NCBI GenBank assembly: GCA_964591085.1
Contig: CAZPXH010000018.1
Coordinates: 1 to 44,917 of the forward strand
Direction of reading: 5' to 3'
DNA length: 44,917 nt
Source of the DNA: CAZPXH01 sp964591085
GTDB lineage: Bacteria > Spirochaetota > Spirochaetia > DSM-27196 > CAZPXH01
This document shows positions 32,962-41,129 of this stretch, one piece after another. Each line of letters begins with the position of its first letter. Position 1 is the stretch's first letter. Both the position numbers and the translations under genes were made by a program. The notes under the pieces were generated by a model. It ran no database searches, was not told the DNA's origin, and was given only the letters and a program-made list of their open reading frames with translations.

Positions 32962-33039
32962 CGGTGCTGCTCGTTCACAAAATTCCGGCATCAACTGCCG
33001 TTTTGCGGTTGTGCTTGCGGATAACTCTTCCTGCTCTTC
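32962..33039. repeat. 78-bp diverged direct repeat, copy B
   Basis: Partner of copy A at 31086-31163. CCGGTG (32961-32966) and CACCGG (33039-33044) form a perfect inverted pair at its ends; copy A lacks this. The two copies bracket the CrtA-like/methyltransferase pair. It lies in the 374-bp gap 32887-33260. Confidence 0.6.
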
Positions 33040-33175
33040 ACCGGTACCATCTGTTTTGTCTGATCCTTGCAATGGTCTCTCGCAGGCGGTCAGCATTGAT
33101 GAGCCAAGTGTGGTCATCTGGGCTGAAGCGGATAGCCGGGTTCAGGTAGAGCCGGGCAGGATCATCGCGGCAATG
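33038..33175 (-). pseudogene. Orphan C-terminal coding fragment
   Basis: Between a TAG (33176-33178) and TGA (33038-33040), the - strand reads a protein-like segment containing RLYLNPAIRFSPDDHTW and NADRLRETIARIRQNRWYR with no start codon. Its stop abuts repeat copy B. It looks like the tail of a lost gene, but I do not recognise the family, and chance coding-like sequence cannot be excluded. Confidence 0.3.
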
Positions 33176-33260
33176 CTACCGAGCTCTACCTTCAAGGCAA
33201 TTCGGGTTCCTCAGCCAGTAGCCCTTATCGCTTGGGGCAACGGTAGTAGAGGCCCTTCCC

Positions 33261-33584
33261 TTACTCTTCCCAGTCCCGGCGTTTGCGGCGGCCTGCGTGG
33301 CTTGCGCCACCACCACCTGTGCCGAGGATCATTGAGGCGCCGATCATGAAGCCGAAGTTGTACCAGCGGCCGCTGTTGTTCACGTCATAAGGTGCGACAC
33401 GTTGGGTGAACAGCGAGGCTATGAAGGTGAACGGTGAGATGAAGCCGTGCCACAAGCCGTTCCAGAAGCCGGCAACCTCGCCTTCTGCATCCGGAGTCCC
33501 CTGCAGGGTGTTCGGGCCAGGCGCGCAGGCGCTGAACAGCACCACGACCCCAAGCAACAACAGAACCAGTTTCCGTGACCTCAT
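33261..33584 (-). CDS. Small conserved lipoprotein
   Basis: A 107-residue predicted lipoprotein: the leader MRSRKLVLLLLGVVVLFSAC ends in lipobox FSAC. The mature part has EVAGFWNGLWHGFISPFTFIASLF and NNSGRWYNFGFMIGA, a pattern I recall from a widespread small family of unknown function with two amphipathic or membrane segments. A Gly/His/Arg-rich tail follows. The start at 33584 is supported by GAGGAG about nine bases upstream. Confidence 0.7.
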   Translation of the reverse strand: MRSRKLVLLLLGVVVLFSACAPGPNTLQGTPDAEGEVAGFWNGLWHGFISPFTFIASLFTQRVAPYDVNNSGRWYNFGFMIGASMILGTGGGGASHAGRRKRRDWEE

Positions 33585-33707
33585 TCCACCGCTCCTCATT
33601 CTTTGCGTTTCTCTCAGGCGGAGCAAACGACCCCGCGCACTGAGTGTATGTCCGGGCTCCCAATGGAGCGCCTCCTGCGGCTCGGGAACACCACCCCACC
33701 CCCTACG

Positions 33708-34394
33708 CTATGCCCGGCCCTGTGTTTCCACAAGTTCAGAACCCAACACTGCCCACGCTCGGTCTGCTCTGCTGAGCGGATAGCCTGAGCATCCGGTGTG
33801 CCTGCTGGACGCCGGCAGGATGAGCTGGTTGCCCCGCTGGACAAAGGCGCGCAGGCGCAGCCGCTCACCGCTCCGGCTGATTTTCAGGCAGGGGTGGAGA
33901 TGACCGCAGATTGTCGGATGGGCGCCGTGCTCCTCCTCCGGCTTGTGGGACAGAAGCGGTCTGATCTCTGGTGGGAGCGGTGACAACAGATCACCGAGGA
34001 CCTCGGGACCAAGCATGCCCAGCTCTCCGAGCCGGGGCACCACCCGGCGATCATGATTTCCGGGAACCAGAACCGGGGGCGCGGGAAGGTGGGAAACCCA
34101 CGCGGCAATTGATTCCGCCAGTCCGTCCGTCAGGCCAACCGGCGCGTGAATGATATCCCCCAGAATGATCACCCTTGGCCCGCCAAGCGCCTGCGAGCGG
34201 GCCAGCACGCGGTCAAGCTCCCCGGCGCCCGTTGCCGGAACCGCCCGGCCCACGGCCTGGGCGGACTCGCCCCTCCCAAGGTGGAGATCAGAGGCAAGGA
34301 GGAGGTGGGCATCCGGCAGGTAGGCTGTGGCATCCGGGTACAGCACACAGGCAAGCCCTGCAAGGTCCATGGCAATGCCGCCGTTGCCGCTCAT
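33708..34394 (-). CDS. pdeM: Ligase-associated metallophosphoesterase/nuclease PdeM
   Basis: A 228-residue calcineurin-like phosphoesterase. Metal-binding motifs are complete: DLH (SDLHLGRGE), GD (ILGDIIH), GNHD and GHLHP. This matches the nuclease of the bacterial ligase-associated repair cluster. The start at 34394 overlaps the helicase stop by 4 bp (ATGA); an ATG eight codons later is possible. It is the last gene of the four-gene operon. Confidence 0.88.
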   Translation of the reverse strand: MSGNGGIAMDLAGLACVLYPDATAYLPDAHLLLASDLHLGRGESAQAVGRAVPATGAGELDRVLARSQALGGPRVIILGDIIHAPVGLTDGLAESIAAWVSHLPAPPVLVPGNHDRRVVPRLGELGMLGPEVLGDLLSPLPPEIRPLLSHKPEEEHGAHPTICGHLHPCLKISRSGERLRLRAFVQRGNQLILPASSRHTGCSGYPLSRADRAWAVLGSELVETQGRA

Positions 34395-36883
34395 GAGGAC
34401 TTGGCCTCTTCCCAGCCGCGGATCAGCCGAGCCAGGCGACTGCGGAGGTCCTCTGTGGAGAGGCTCCCACCGATGGCTGAGACGTAGAGCGGGAAGGCCA
34501 GGGGGGATGGCCGATGCGTCTGCACGGCGCGGATTGTCCCGCTGCTGATACGGGCAAGCCCGCGTTCCAGGTGATCCAGATCCAGCTGCCGTTGCAGCGC
34601 ACTCCGGAAGGCTTCCCGATAGAGCGGGTGCTCCGGATCGTGCTCGGCCAGCACATCAAAGAGGAGGGAAGCGGAGCTGTGGATCTGGCGGAGCCGGAGC
34701 TCGTGGCCGGGTATGCGGCGCTGGACCAGTCCGCCGATCTGCGCCACTTCCCGGAACTCAACCCGAGCCATATCCCCGGTGTTCAGCGCCTCCCGCAGGT
34801 CTGCTTCCAGCCCCTCTGGGCTGAAGAGCTCCGGCAGGCAGATCTCCTGTGGGCCGAGCTTGCCGCTGCTCCGGACCAGGAATCCGTAGTCATTCCAGGA
34901 CGTGAAGTAGCTTGCCGGCTCTGCGCGCGCAAGGCGCATAGCAAGGAGGGAGGCCATACCCTCGTGCACCCGGCTTCCGGCAAAGGGAAACACAAAGCAC
35001 CAGCTGTAGTCACTGTCCCGGTAGATCTCCGCCAGTGTTTCCCCTTGCGCGGGGAGGCCGGAAAGCTCCGCCTGCGCCTGCATCAGCGGGCCGAGCGCCG
35101 TCCGCACCGCCCGGGTCCAATCCCCGCCGGTGGTCTGGCCAGCACCGGGCCATTCGGCAAGGACCGCCCGCAGATGTTCTCCCATAGACTCTGAAATCGG
35201 GAGCCTTCCCCCCGGCCAGCCCGGCACAATCCTTCTGGTAGATGAGGCGGAGCGTACCCGCAGCGAGTCCCCGCGGAACAGCACGTACTCCAGGGTCTTT
35301 CCCGCAAAGAAGAAGACATCCCCGCGGCGCAGGCGGCTGACAAAGCCCTCTTCCACCTCTCCCAGCACCCGGCCATTGGTGAAGGCCACCTTCACAGAGG
35401 GGTTTGCGGTGATGGTCCCGATGTTCATGCGGTGCAGCCGCCGCTGGGCCTCCTCGGCAAAGACCAGCCGGCCCGACTGATCCGGCACCAGCTTCCGGTA
35501 GCGCTCGTAGGCGGCCAGCGCCTTGCCCCCGTATTGCAGCAGCGCGAGGACGTCTGCAAAGCGCTCCCTGGTCAGCGAGCGGTAGGATTCCGTCCCGGAG
35601 ATTTCGGAGAAGCTGCTTTCAAGATCCACCCCGTCGCCTGCGGCAAGGGTGCACAGATGCTGCACCAGCACATCAAGCGGTGCCTGCGGAAGCTGTCTGG
35701 GCTCAAGCTGGCCAGACTCCACGGCCCGCTGCAGCGCGAGCATCTCCAGCAGTTCCAGCGCGTGGGTGGGAACCAGGATGATACGGGACACCGCTCCGGG
35801 CCTGTGCCCGCTCCGGCCGGCCCGCTGCAGCAGACGGGCAAGGCTTTTCGCTGACCCAATCTGCACCACCTGGTCAACGGGGCGGAAATCAATTCCCAGA
35901 TCCAGCGAGCTGGTGGCAAGAACCCAGCGGATCCGGCCGTCCCGCAGGCGTTCTTCCACGTCTGAGCGGAGCTCATGCTGGATGGAGCCGTGGTGCAGCC
36001 CGATTCGGCCGTCCATGTGGGACGCAGCCTCGCTGAGGGCGGTGTACCAGCGCTCCGCCTGGTTGCGGGTGTTGGTGAAGATGAGGGTGCTGGTCTCCGG
36101 GTCCAGCCGCTGTAGCAGCAGATCCCGCATCTGCAGGCCCAGGTGCCCTCCCCAGGGGAAGCTGTCAACTTCGGCCGGAACCAGTGCTTCAATCTGCGGT
36201 TCCCGCCGGATTGCTCCGGCGATGATCAGAGGCTCGGTGGCCCTGCCCACCAGCGCTCTGGCGGCGGTCTCCGGCTCCGCAATTGTCGCGCTCAGACCCC
36301 AGACCCGTGCCTCCGGAGCCGACGCACGGATGGCGGACAGCGTGAGCTGCAGCAGGACGCCACGCTTGTTTCCCAGGAGCTCATGCCACTCGTCCACCAC
36401 CACCGTGTGCAGTCCGGCAAAGCGTCTGCGACGGCCGGGGTGGGACAGAAGCAGACTGGCGGACTCCGGTGTGGTCAGCAGCACATCAGGCATGTCGTCC
36501 AGCTGCTTGCGCTTGCGGTAGCCGGACGTGTCCCCGGTGCGCTCCTCCACCCGCAGGCCAAGCCCTTCGGACTGGTTGATCTCCTGGAGAGCCCGGGTGA
36601 TGTCCCGCGCCACGGCGCGGAGCGGGCTGATGTACAGAAGGCCAAGGCCAGCGTTTCCGGCGCGGCCTGCTTTCCCGGTGCCGCTTGTTTGTCCGGAACC
36701 GCGGCGCGCTGCAAGCACAAGCATGGGGACCAGCGCCGCAGCCAGCGTCTTCCCGCTCCCGGTTGGCACCACAATCACGCCGCTGCGTCCGGCCTCCGAG
36801 GAGCGCCAGGCCTCTTCCTGGAAGGCAAAGGGCTCCATTCCGCGACGCCGCAGGATCTCCGCCGCGAGATTACTGGGGTTCAT
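34391..36883 (-). CDS. Ligase-associated DEXH-box helicase (Lhr-core-like)
   Basis: An 830-residue SF2 helicase. Walker A PTGSGKT has Lys45, motif II is DEWH (164-167), motif III is SATIAE, and motif VI contains QRAGRSGHRPG. A Gly/Ser/Ala-rich insert sits at about 62-80 between motifs I and Ia. The C-terminal part matches the winged-helix and beta-barrel core of Lhr enzymes, here without the long C-terminal extension of full-length Lhr. It is a 3'-to-5' translocase by family knowledge. It overlaps the ligase stop and the pdeM start by 4 bp each. Confidence 0.9.
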   Translation of the reverse strand: MNPSNLAAEILRRRGMEPFAFQEEAWRSSEAGRSGVIVVPTGSGKTLAAALVPMLVLAARRGSGQTSGTGKAGRAGNAGLGLLYISPLRAVARDITRALQEINQSEGLGLRVEERTGDTSGYRKRKQLDDMPDVLLTTPESASLLLSHPGRRRRFAGLHTVVVDEWHELLGNKRGVLLQLTLSAIRASAPEARVWGLSATIAEPETAARALVGRATEPLIIAGAIRREPQIEALVPAEVDSFPWGGHLGLQMRDLLLQRLDPETSTLIFTNTRNQAERWYTALSEAASHMDGRIGLHHGSIQHELRSDVEERLRDGRIRWVLATSSLDLGIDFRPVDQVVQIGSAKSLARLLQRAGRSGHRPGAVSRIILVPTHALELLEMLALQRAVESGQLEPRQLPQAPLDVLVQHLCTLAAGDGVDLESSFSEISGTESYRSLTRERFADVLALLQYGGKALAAYERYRKLVPDQSGRLVFAEEAQRRLHRMNIGTITANPSVKVAFTNGRVLGEVEEGFVSRLRRGDVFFFAGKTLEYVLFRGDSLRVRSASSTRRIVPGWPGGRLPISESMGEHLRAVLAEWPGAGQTTGGDWTRAVRTALGPLMQAQAELSGLPAQGETLAEIYRDSDYSWCFVFPFAGSRVHEGMASLLAMRLARAEPASYFTSWNDYGFLVRSSGKLGPQEICLPELFSPEGLEADLREALNTGDMARVEFREVAQIGGLVQRRIPGHELRLRQIHSSASLLFDVLAEHDPEHPLYREAFRSALQRQLDLDHLERGLARISSGTIRAVQTHRPSPLAFPLYVSAIGGSLSTEDLRSRLARLIRGWEEAKSS

Positions 36884-38568
36884 TGCGGAAGTGACTCCAG
36901 AAGCGCGCGCGCCAAATCCAGGGTGTCAGCCTCTTGTGCAGGCTTGTCTTCCCGCCAGCGGAGGATGCGCGGGAAGCGTACTGCGACTCCGGATTTGTGG
37001 CGGCGGCTCTCCGCTATCCCCTCAAATCCGATTGTGAAGACCTGCTGCGCCTCCACAGCGCGCGCCGGGCCAAAGCGTTCGGTGGTGTTCCTGCGGATCC
37101 ACCGGTCCAGCCGGTGGATCTCCGCGTTGTCCAGCCCGGAGTAGGCCTTGGCAAAGGGCACAAGCTCTCCGTCATGCCAAAGGGCAAAGGTGTAGTCTGT
37201 GAAGAGGTTGGCGCGCTTCCCCGAGCCAGCCTGCGCATAGACCAGGACGGCATCCAGCTCAAAGGGATCTGCCTTGTACTTCCACCAGTCTCCCCGGACC
37301 CGGCCGCTTCGGTAGGGGCTCCCCCGGCGCTTGAGCATCAGGCCTTCCACGCCCCGCTGTCTTGCGCCCTGCCGGAGCAGCTCAAGCGATGCTGCCTCGG
37401 CAACGTCCTTCTCCGGCACCGGCCGGGACATCCGTAGGAACTCCGCTGGCGGGCCCATGAGTTTGCCAAGCAGGCTCGCGAGCGTCTGCCGCCTCTGCTC
37501 AAGCGGCTCCTCCCGGATGTCCCGGCCACCGAGTTCAAGCAGATCATAGACGCTGCAGAAGACCGGGACCTCCGCAATGATCCCCCGTGAGGGCTTTCTC
37601 CGGCCCAGCCGCTTCTGCAGCGCAGCGAAGGACCCGGGGATCTCGCCAGGCCCGCGGGCAAGGAGTTCGCAGTCAATCACGGTGCCGTCCGGGAGTCCCT
37701 GCATGGCTGTTGCCAGCTCCGGGAAGGCGGTGTTGATGGCTTCCTCTCCCCGGGACCACAGCGTGACCGTGCCTTCCCGCTTGATGATCTGCAGGCGAAT
37801 CCCGTCCCACTTCCACTCCACAATCCAGTCCTGCGGCCGGTAATCCAGGCGGTAATCCAGGGCGTCCGGGTCTTCCAGCGGGGAGGCAAGGAAGAAGGGA
37901 TAGGCCGCGCCAGCATCCAGGTCCGAGGCGTCAGGCTTCAGGAGCGCCTCCCAGGCCTCTGCGCCCGGAGCCTTCCACGCCGTCATTCGCCGGGAAAGCA
38001 GGGAGAGATCCACCCCGCTTGCCGCCGACAATGCCCGGAGCACACTCCGCTCGCTGACGCCAACACGGAAGCCACCGGTGAATAGCTTGTTGACCACCAG
38101 CGCCGTTTCCACATCCAGTGCTGTCCACAGCGCGGTGAACAACTCCTGTTGGGCCTCCGCCTCTGCTCCTCCCAGAGCGGGAACAACCTCCGTCATCCAA
38201 CGGTGCAGGGGTTGGCCAAGGGACAAGCCGCCGGGAAGTGCGCCCGCATCCGCGCCCGGCGGCCTGCCGGCACACAGAAGCGCAATGGTCTCTGCGCTGT
38301 CGCCAACCTGGGCATAGGCCTCCGCGAACAGCCAGTCCGGAAGCCCCGCAGGTTCCCGCGCAATCTCCCGCAGCCGGCGGCTGCTGACGTGACGGCGACG
38401 CGTGCGGCCGGCAAGAAGGGTGAGGGCCCAGGCAGCGTCTTCAGCCGGCGCCTCGGTGAACCATAGCCGCATGGCCGCTTCCCGCCGCCGTGCTCCACCG
38501 GCGCTGTCCAGCTCTGAGAACAGCCGCACAAAGGCTGCAAGAGACCCGGGCTGCGGATTCGGGCTCAC
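36880..38568 (-). CDS. ATP-dependent DNA ligase of the repair cluster
   Basis: A 562-residue ATP-dependent ligase. The N-terminal 1-225 is the helical DNA-binding domain. The adenylation motif EWKWDG carries nucleophile Lys253, and motif Ia RGEE and later KADPFELDAVL are consistent with the family, followed by an OB-fold. Length and context match the ligase of the Lhr/PdeM/exonuclease cluster rather than LigD. It overlaps both neighbours by 4 bp. Confidence 0.9.
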   Translation of the reverse strand: MSPNPQPGSLAAFVRLFSELDSAGGARRREAAMRLWFTEAPAEDAAWALTLLAGRTRRRHVSSRRLREIAREPAGLPDWLFAEAYAQVGDSAETIALLCAGRPPGADAGALPGGLSLGQPLHRWMTEVVPALGGAEAEAQQELFTALWTALDVETALVVNKLFTGGFRVGVSERSVLRALSAASGVDLSLLSRRMTAWKAPGAEAWEALLKPDASDLDAGAAYPFFLASPLEDPDALDYRLDYRPQDWIVEWKWDGIRLQIIKREGTVTLWSRGEEAINTAFPELATAMQGLPDGTVIDCELLARGPGEIPGSFAALQKRLGRRKPSRGIIAEVPVFCSVYDLLELGGRDIREEPLEQRRQTLASLLGKLMGPPAEFLRMSRPVPEKDVAEAASLELLRQGARQRGVEGLMLKRRGSPYRSGRVRGDWWKYKADPFELDAVLVYAQAGSGKRANLFTDYTFALWHDGELVPFAKAYSGLDNAEIHRLDRWIRRNTTERFGPARAVEAQQVFTIGFEGIAESRRHKSGVAVRFPRILRWREDKPAQEADTLDLARALLESLPQ

Positions 38569-39596
38569 TCGGACTCTCCCTCAAACAAGGTCTCCAGCGC
38601 GGCAGCGTCCAGGCCGCGCTCTTCCCGGAGATAGCGCGACAGAGCCTCCGTCTGACCGTGCGTGGTCAGCACCCTCCGTGCTCCGCACTCTGAGACTGTC
38701 TGGAGCAGCCCGGGCCAATCCGCGTGATCGCTGACCACAAAGCCCCGCTCGTACCCGCGCCGCCGCCGCGCGCCGCGGACGCTCATCCAGCCGCTGGCAA
38801 AGGCGGTTGCCGGGTCCTTCATCCGCTTCATCCATGGGGAGCGATGCGCGGATGGCGGTGCAATGATGAGCGCGCCGGAGAGCTCGCTGCCCCGCCGCTC
38901 TGCAAGGTCTTCCCAGTCCGGCAGGCTGACCCCGGCTTCCGCATACGCTTGGTTCACGGCGCTGACGGCACCGTGGCAATAGATCGGCCGCTCGGTTGCT
39001 GGTTCGGAAACGGACCCCAGCATTGCCATGATTCGCTGGGCCTTTCCCAGCGCATAGGTGAACAGGATGCAGGGGCGCGGGTAACTCTCCTGCCACCAGC
39101 TCAGGATTGCTTCTGCCGTGGTCCGGGGATCCGGCCAGCGGTACACGGGCAGACCAAAGGTTGCCTCCGTGATCAGGGTCTCGCACGGAACCGGCACAAA
39201 GGGCGCACAGGTTGGATCCGCTTCCCGCTTGTAGTCCCCGGTCACCACCGTGACCGGAAAGCCTGCGGCTTCCAGGCGAACCTGCGCCGAGCCTAGCACG
39301 TGACCGGCCGGGTGCAGCGAGAGCTGTACTGTCTCTCCACCGCTACCCGGAATCTCCCGAACCTCACCCGGTTCCAGGCTCTCAAGGACAATGTCCCTGC
39401 CCAGCCGGACGCGGAGCAGGGGTTCTGAGTCCCGCAATGCGATGTAGCGCCCGGCGCCCTGCCTGGCGTGGTCTGCGTGGGCATGCGTGATGACCGCCGT
39501 GTCCTGGGGACCCGGATTCCAGGGGTCAATCACGAGGTCTGCCTGGGTGCATGCAAGGCCCCTGCTATCCGGCCGGACCAGCTCCCGTTCCAGCAT
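38565..39596 (-). CDS. Ligase-associated metallo-beta-lactamase-fold DNA exonuclease
   Basis: A 343-residue metallo-beta-lactamase-fold nuclease. The signature HxHxDH is HAHADH (38-43) in VITHAHADHARQG, and FVVSDHADWPGL is a further conserved metal-ligand segment. It is the first gene of the operon and its stop overlaps the ligase start by 4 bp. The 110-bp gap upstream, towards the isoaspartyl methyltransferase-like gene, should contain the operon promoter if one exists, but I could not recognise it. Confidence 0.88.
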   Translation of the reverse strand: MLERELVRPDSRGLACTQADLVIDPWNPGPQDTAVITHAHADHARQGAGRYIALRDSEPLLRVRLGRDIVLESLEPGEVREIPGSGGETVQLSLHPAGHVLGSAQVRLEAAGFPVTVVTGDYKREADPTCAPFVPVPCETLITEATFGLPVYRWPDPRTTAEAILSWWQESYPRPCILFTYALGKAQRIMAMLGSVSEPATERPIYCHGAVSAVNQAYAEAGVSLPDWEDLAERRGSELSGALIIAPPSAHRSPWMKRMKDPATAFASGWMSVRGARRRRGYERGFVVSDHADWPGLLQTVSECGARRVLTTHGQTEALSRYLREERGLDAAALETLFEGESE

Positions 39597-39706
39597 CAGG
39601 CCTCAGAAGGTAGCAATGGCTCCCAACAGCCGGCAGCAATCGTTGCCGCCGCGGACACGTCGTCCGTTCCTGTGGGGTGCGTGCCGGCGCACCGGTCGAC
39701 GGGCGC

Positions 39707-40774
39707 CTACGCGATGCCGGCGCGGAGCACGGTTTCCTTCCACTCCACCGTCCACTCAGGCGGGGGTCCTGACAGCTCCGGCGCCTGCGGCTGTTCCGGC
39801 TGCTGTGGCCGCTCCGGCTCGGCGGCGCGCGGAATTACTCGGAGCCAGTAGCGCTCCAGGCCCGGCATGCCCGCACTGGCCCAGCGCTGGAGGCTGTCAG
39901 ACATACCGACGTCATCCACACCGAGCTTCCCGGCGTGGTCCAGGCTGGCCCACACAAGCGCTCCGTCCAGACGGTCACGGGGCAGCCCAGCCTCCCGGTA
40001 GCGGATGAGGAAACGGTTGATCGTTGTCCCGGGACTGCGGCCCACTGCCCCCGCCTCGGCACGCAGATTGACAAAGCGTAGGCGGGCAAGGCCGGGAACA
40101 GGATGGCCAGAGATACCCGCCGTGTTCCGATCCCGCCGGAGCAATACCATCGGATAGCTCCCAAAGGCAGGAGATACCTGCAGGGGAACCATCACCACGC
40201 CGCCCGGGCCAAGCTGGGCTATCCAGCTTCCGGGCACCGAATCCGCGGTGGCGGTGATCAGAATCTGATCCAGGGGGGCTGCCTCGGGTGCTCCGAGGAG
40301 GCCATTGTCCACTCGCACGGAAACCCTGCTGAGCCCCAACCCGGCCAGACTTCGGCGGGCTTGCGGAATCAGCGCTTCCTCTATCTCCAGGCTGAGGACG
40401 CTTCCGGACTCGTCCACCATCGCCCCGATCAGGCCGGCAAACCAGCCCGGCCCGGTGCCGAATTGCAGAACTCGGTGACCGGCTTTCGTTCCCGCAGCTT
40501 CCAGCATTCGCCCCAGAATTCCCGGCATGGTGGATGAGCTCAGCAGACCTCCGGGCGTTCGGCCCAGTGGATCGGTCCTCAGGAGTGGGACTGCGGCGTC
40601 GCGGTAGACCTCTTCCAGTGGCATCTGGGGTGGCAGGAAGCGATGGCGCGGCGCGGCGCGGAAGGCATCCGCGAGCTCCGGCCGGACGATGTCTCCGCGT
40701 GCCTGCAGCCGGTAGATCAGCTCTTCGTTGAGCTCTACGCCCAGGGTATCGCGATCAGTGTCTGAATCGCCCAT
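39707..40774 (-). CDS. Protein-L-isoaspartate O-methyltransferase-like protein
   Basis: A 355-residue methyltransferase with a PCMT-type core (about 20-210). PRHRFLPPQMPLEEVYRDAAVPL and SSSTMPGILGRMLEAAG are close to the PCMT substrate loop, and VLQFGTGPGWFAGLIG is the SAM motif. Residues 210-310 are an extra domain, and 325-345 is a Pro/Gln-rich run (ERPQQPEQPQAPE). Classical Pcm is about 210 residues, so the C-terminal half is additional and may direct it to another substrate. The ATG at 40774 is used. A good promoter lies about 125 bp upstream. Confidence 0.75.
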   Translation of the reverse strand: MGDSDTDRDTLGVELNEELIYRLQARGDIVRPELADAFRAAPRHRFLPPQMPLEEVYRDAAVPLLRTDPLGRTPGGLLSSSTMPGILGRMLEAAGTKAGHRVLQFGTGPGWFAGLIGAMVDESGSVLSLEIEEALIPQARRSLAGLGLSRVSVRVDNGLLGAPEAAPLDQILITATADSVPGSWIAQLGPGGVVMVPLQVSPAFGSYPMVLLRRDRNTAGISGHPVPGLARLRFVNLRAEAGAVGRSPGTTINRFLIRYREAGLPRDRLDGALVWASLDHAGKLGVDDVGMSDSLQRWASAGMPGLERYWLRVIPRAAEPERPQQPEQPQAPELSGPPPEWTVEWKETVLRAGIA

Positions 40775-40897
40775 CAAGGTCTGTTCTGTCCGCTGAGGTG
40801 GCAGCCGGGTACCCGGTTCGGCGCTTTGTCACCGACGGATACTTGAGGGAGCGAACAGGCGTGCCCGACGCTGGATGCCGCACACCAAGAAAAGAGA

Positions 40898-40926
40898 AGT
40901 ATAGCATCAGCGCGGGAAGGGGTCAC
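40898..40926 (-). promoter_or_regulatory. Candidate promoter of the PCMT-like gene
   Basis: On the - strand, GTGACC (40921-40926) and TATACT (40898-40903) are 17 bp apart. The 355-bp gap 40775-41129 between the divergent PCMT-like and fasciclin genes is AT-richer than the rest; apart from this promoter and the fasciclin Shine-Dalgarno I see only short inverted repeats and no gene. Confidence 0.45.
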
Positions 40927-41129
40927 GCAAAGGGTGTGCAGCATTCTTACATCCATTATATCAACAGCCGGGTTCTCAAGGTGAACCATCATTCTTGTAC
41001 AGATAGTACCCGTTACTGCACCTCCACACTCCGCTATTGCTTATTTTCCCGTTAAGGAACAGCCCCGAAATGGGATTCCTGCCGGGCAGACGCTCGGTAC
41101 ATGACGTCGAGCACGATGGAGGAACACGA

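Noticed and set aside
31086..33039. Integron attC sites as an explanation for the 78-bp repeats
   Set aside because: I looked for the RYYYAAC/GTTRRRY core pair in both copies and did not find it, and copy A lacks the end-to-end inverted pairing seen in copy B. No integrase is in the window.
32896..33117. A - strand reading frame through repeat copy B with translation of the type EEQEELSASTTAKR
   Set aside because: Copy A shows a similar translation but with an internal stop, there is no Shine-Dalgarno, and the similarity is explained by the DNA repeat itself.
844..40777. Many long open frames antisense to the genes listed (for example 5352-6404 on the - strand and 16273-17079 on the + strand)
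   Set aside because: In high-GC DNA the opposite strand of real genes is often open. Their translations are rich in Arg/His/Pro/Gly without family motifs, whereas the opposite strands show clear domains.
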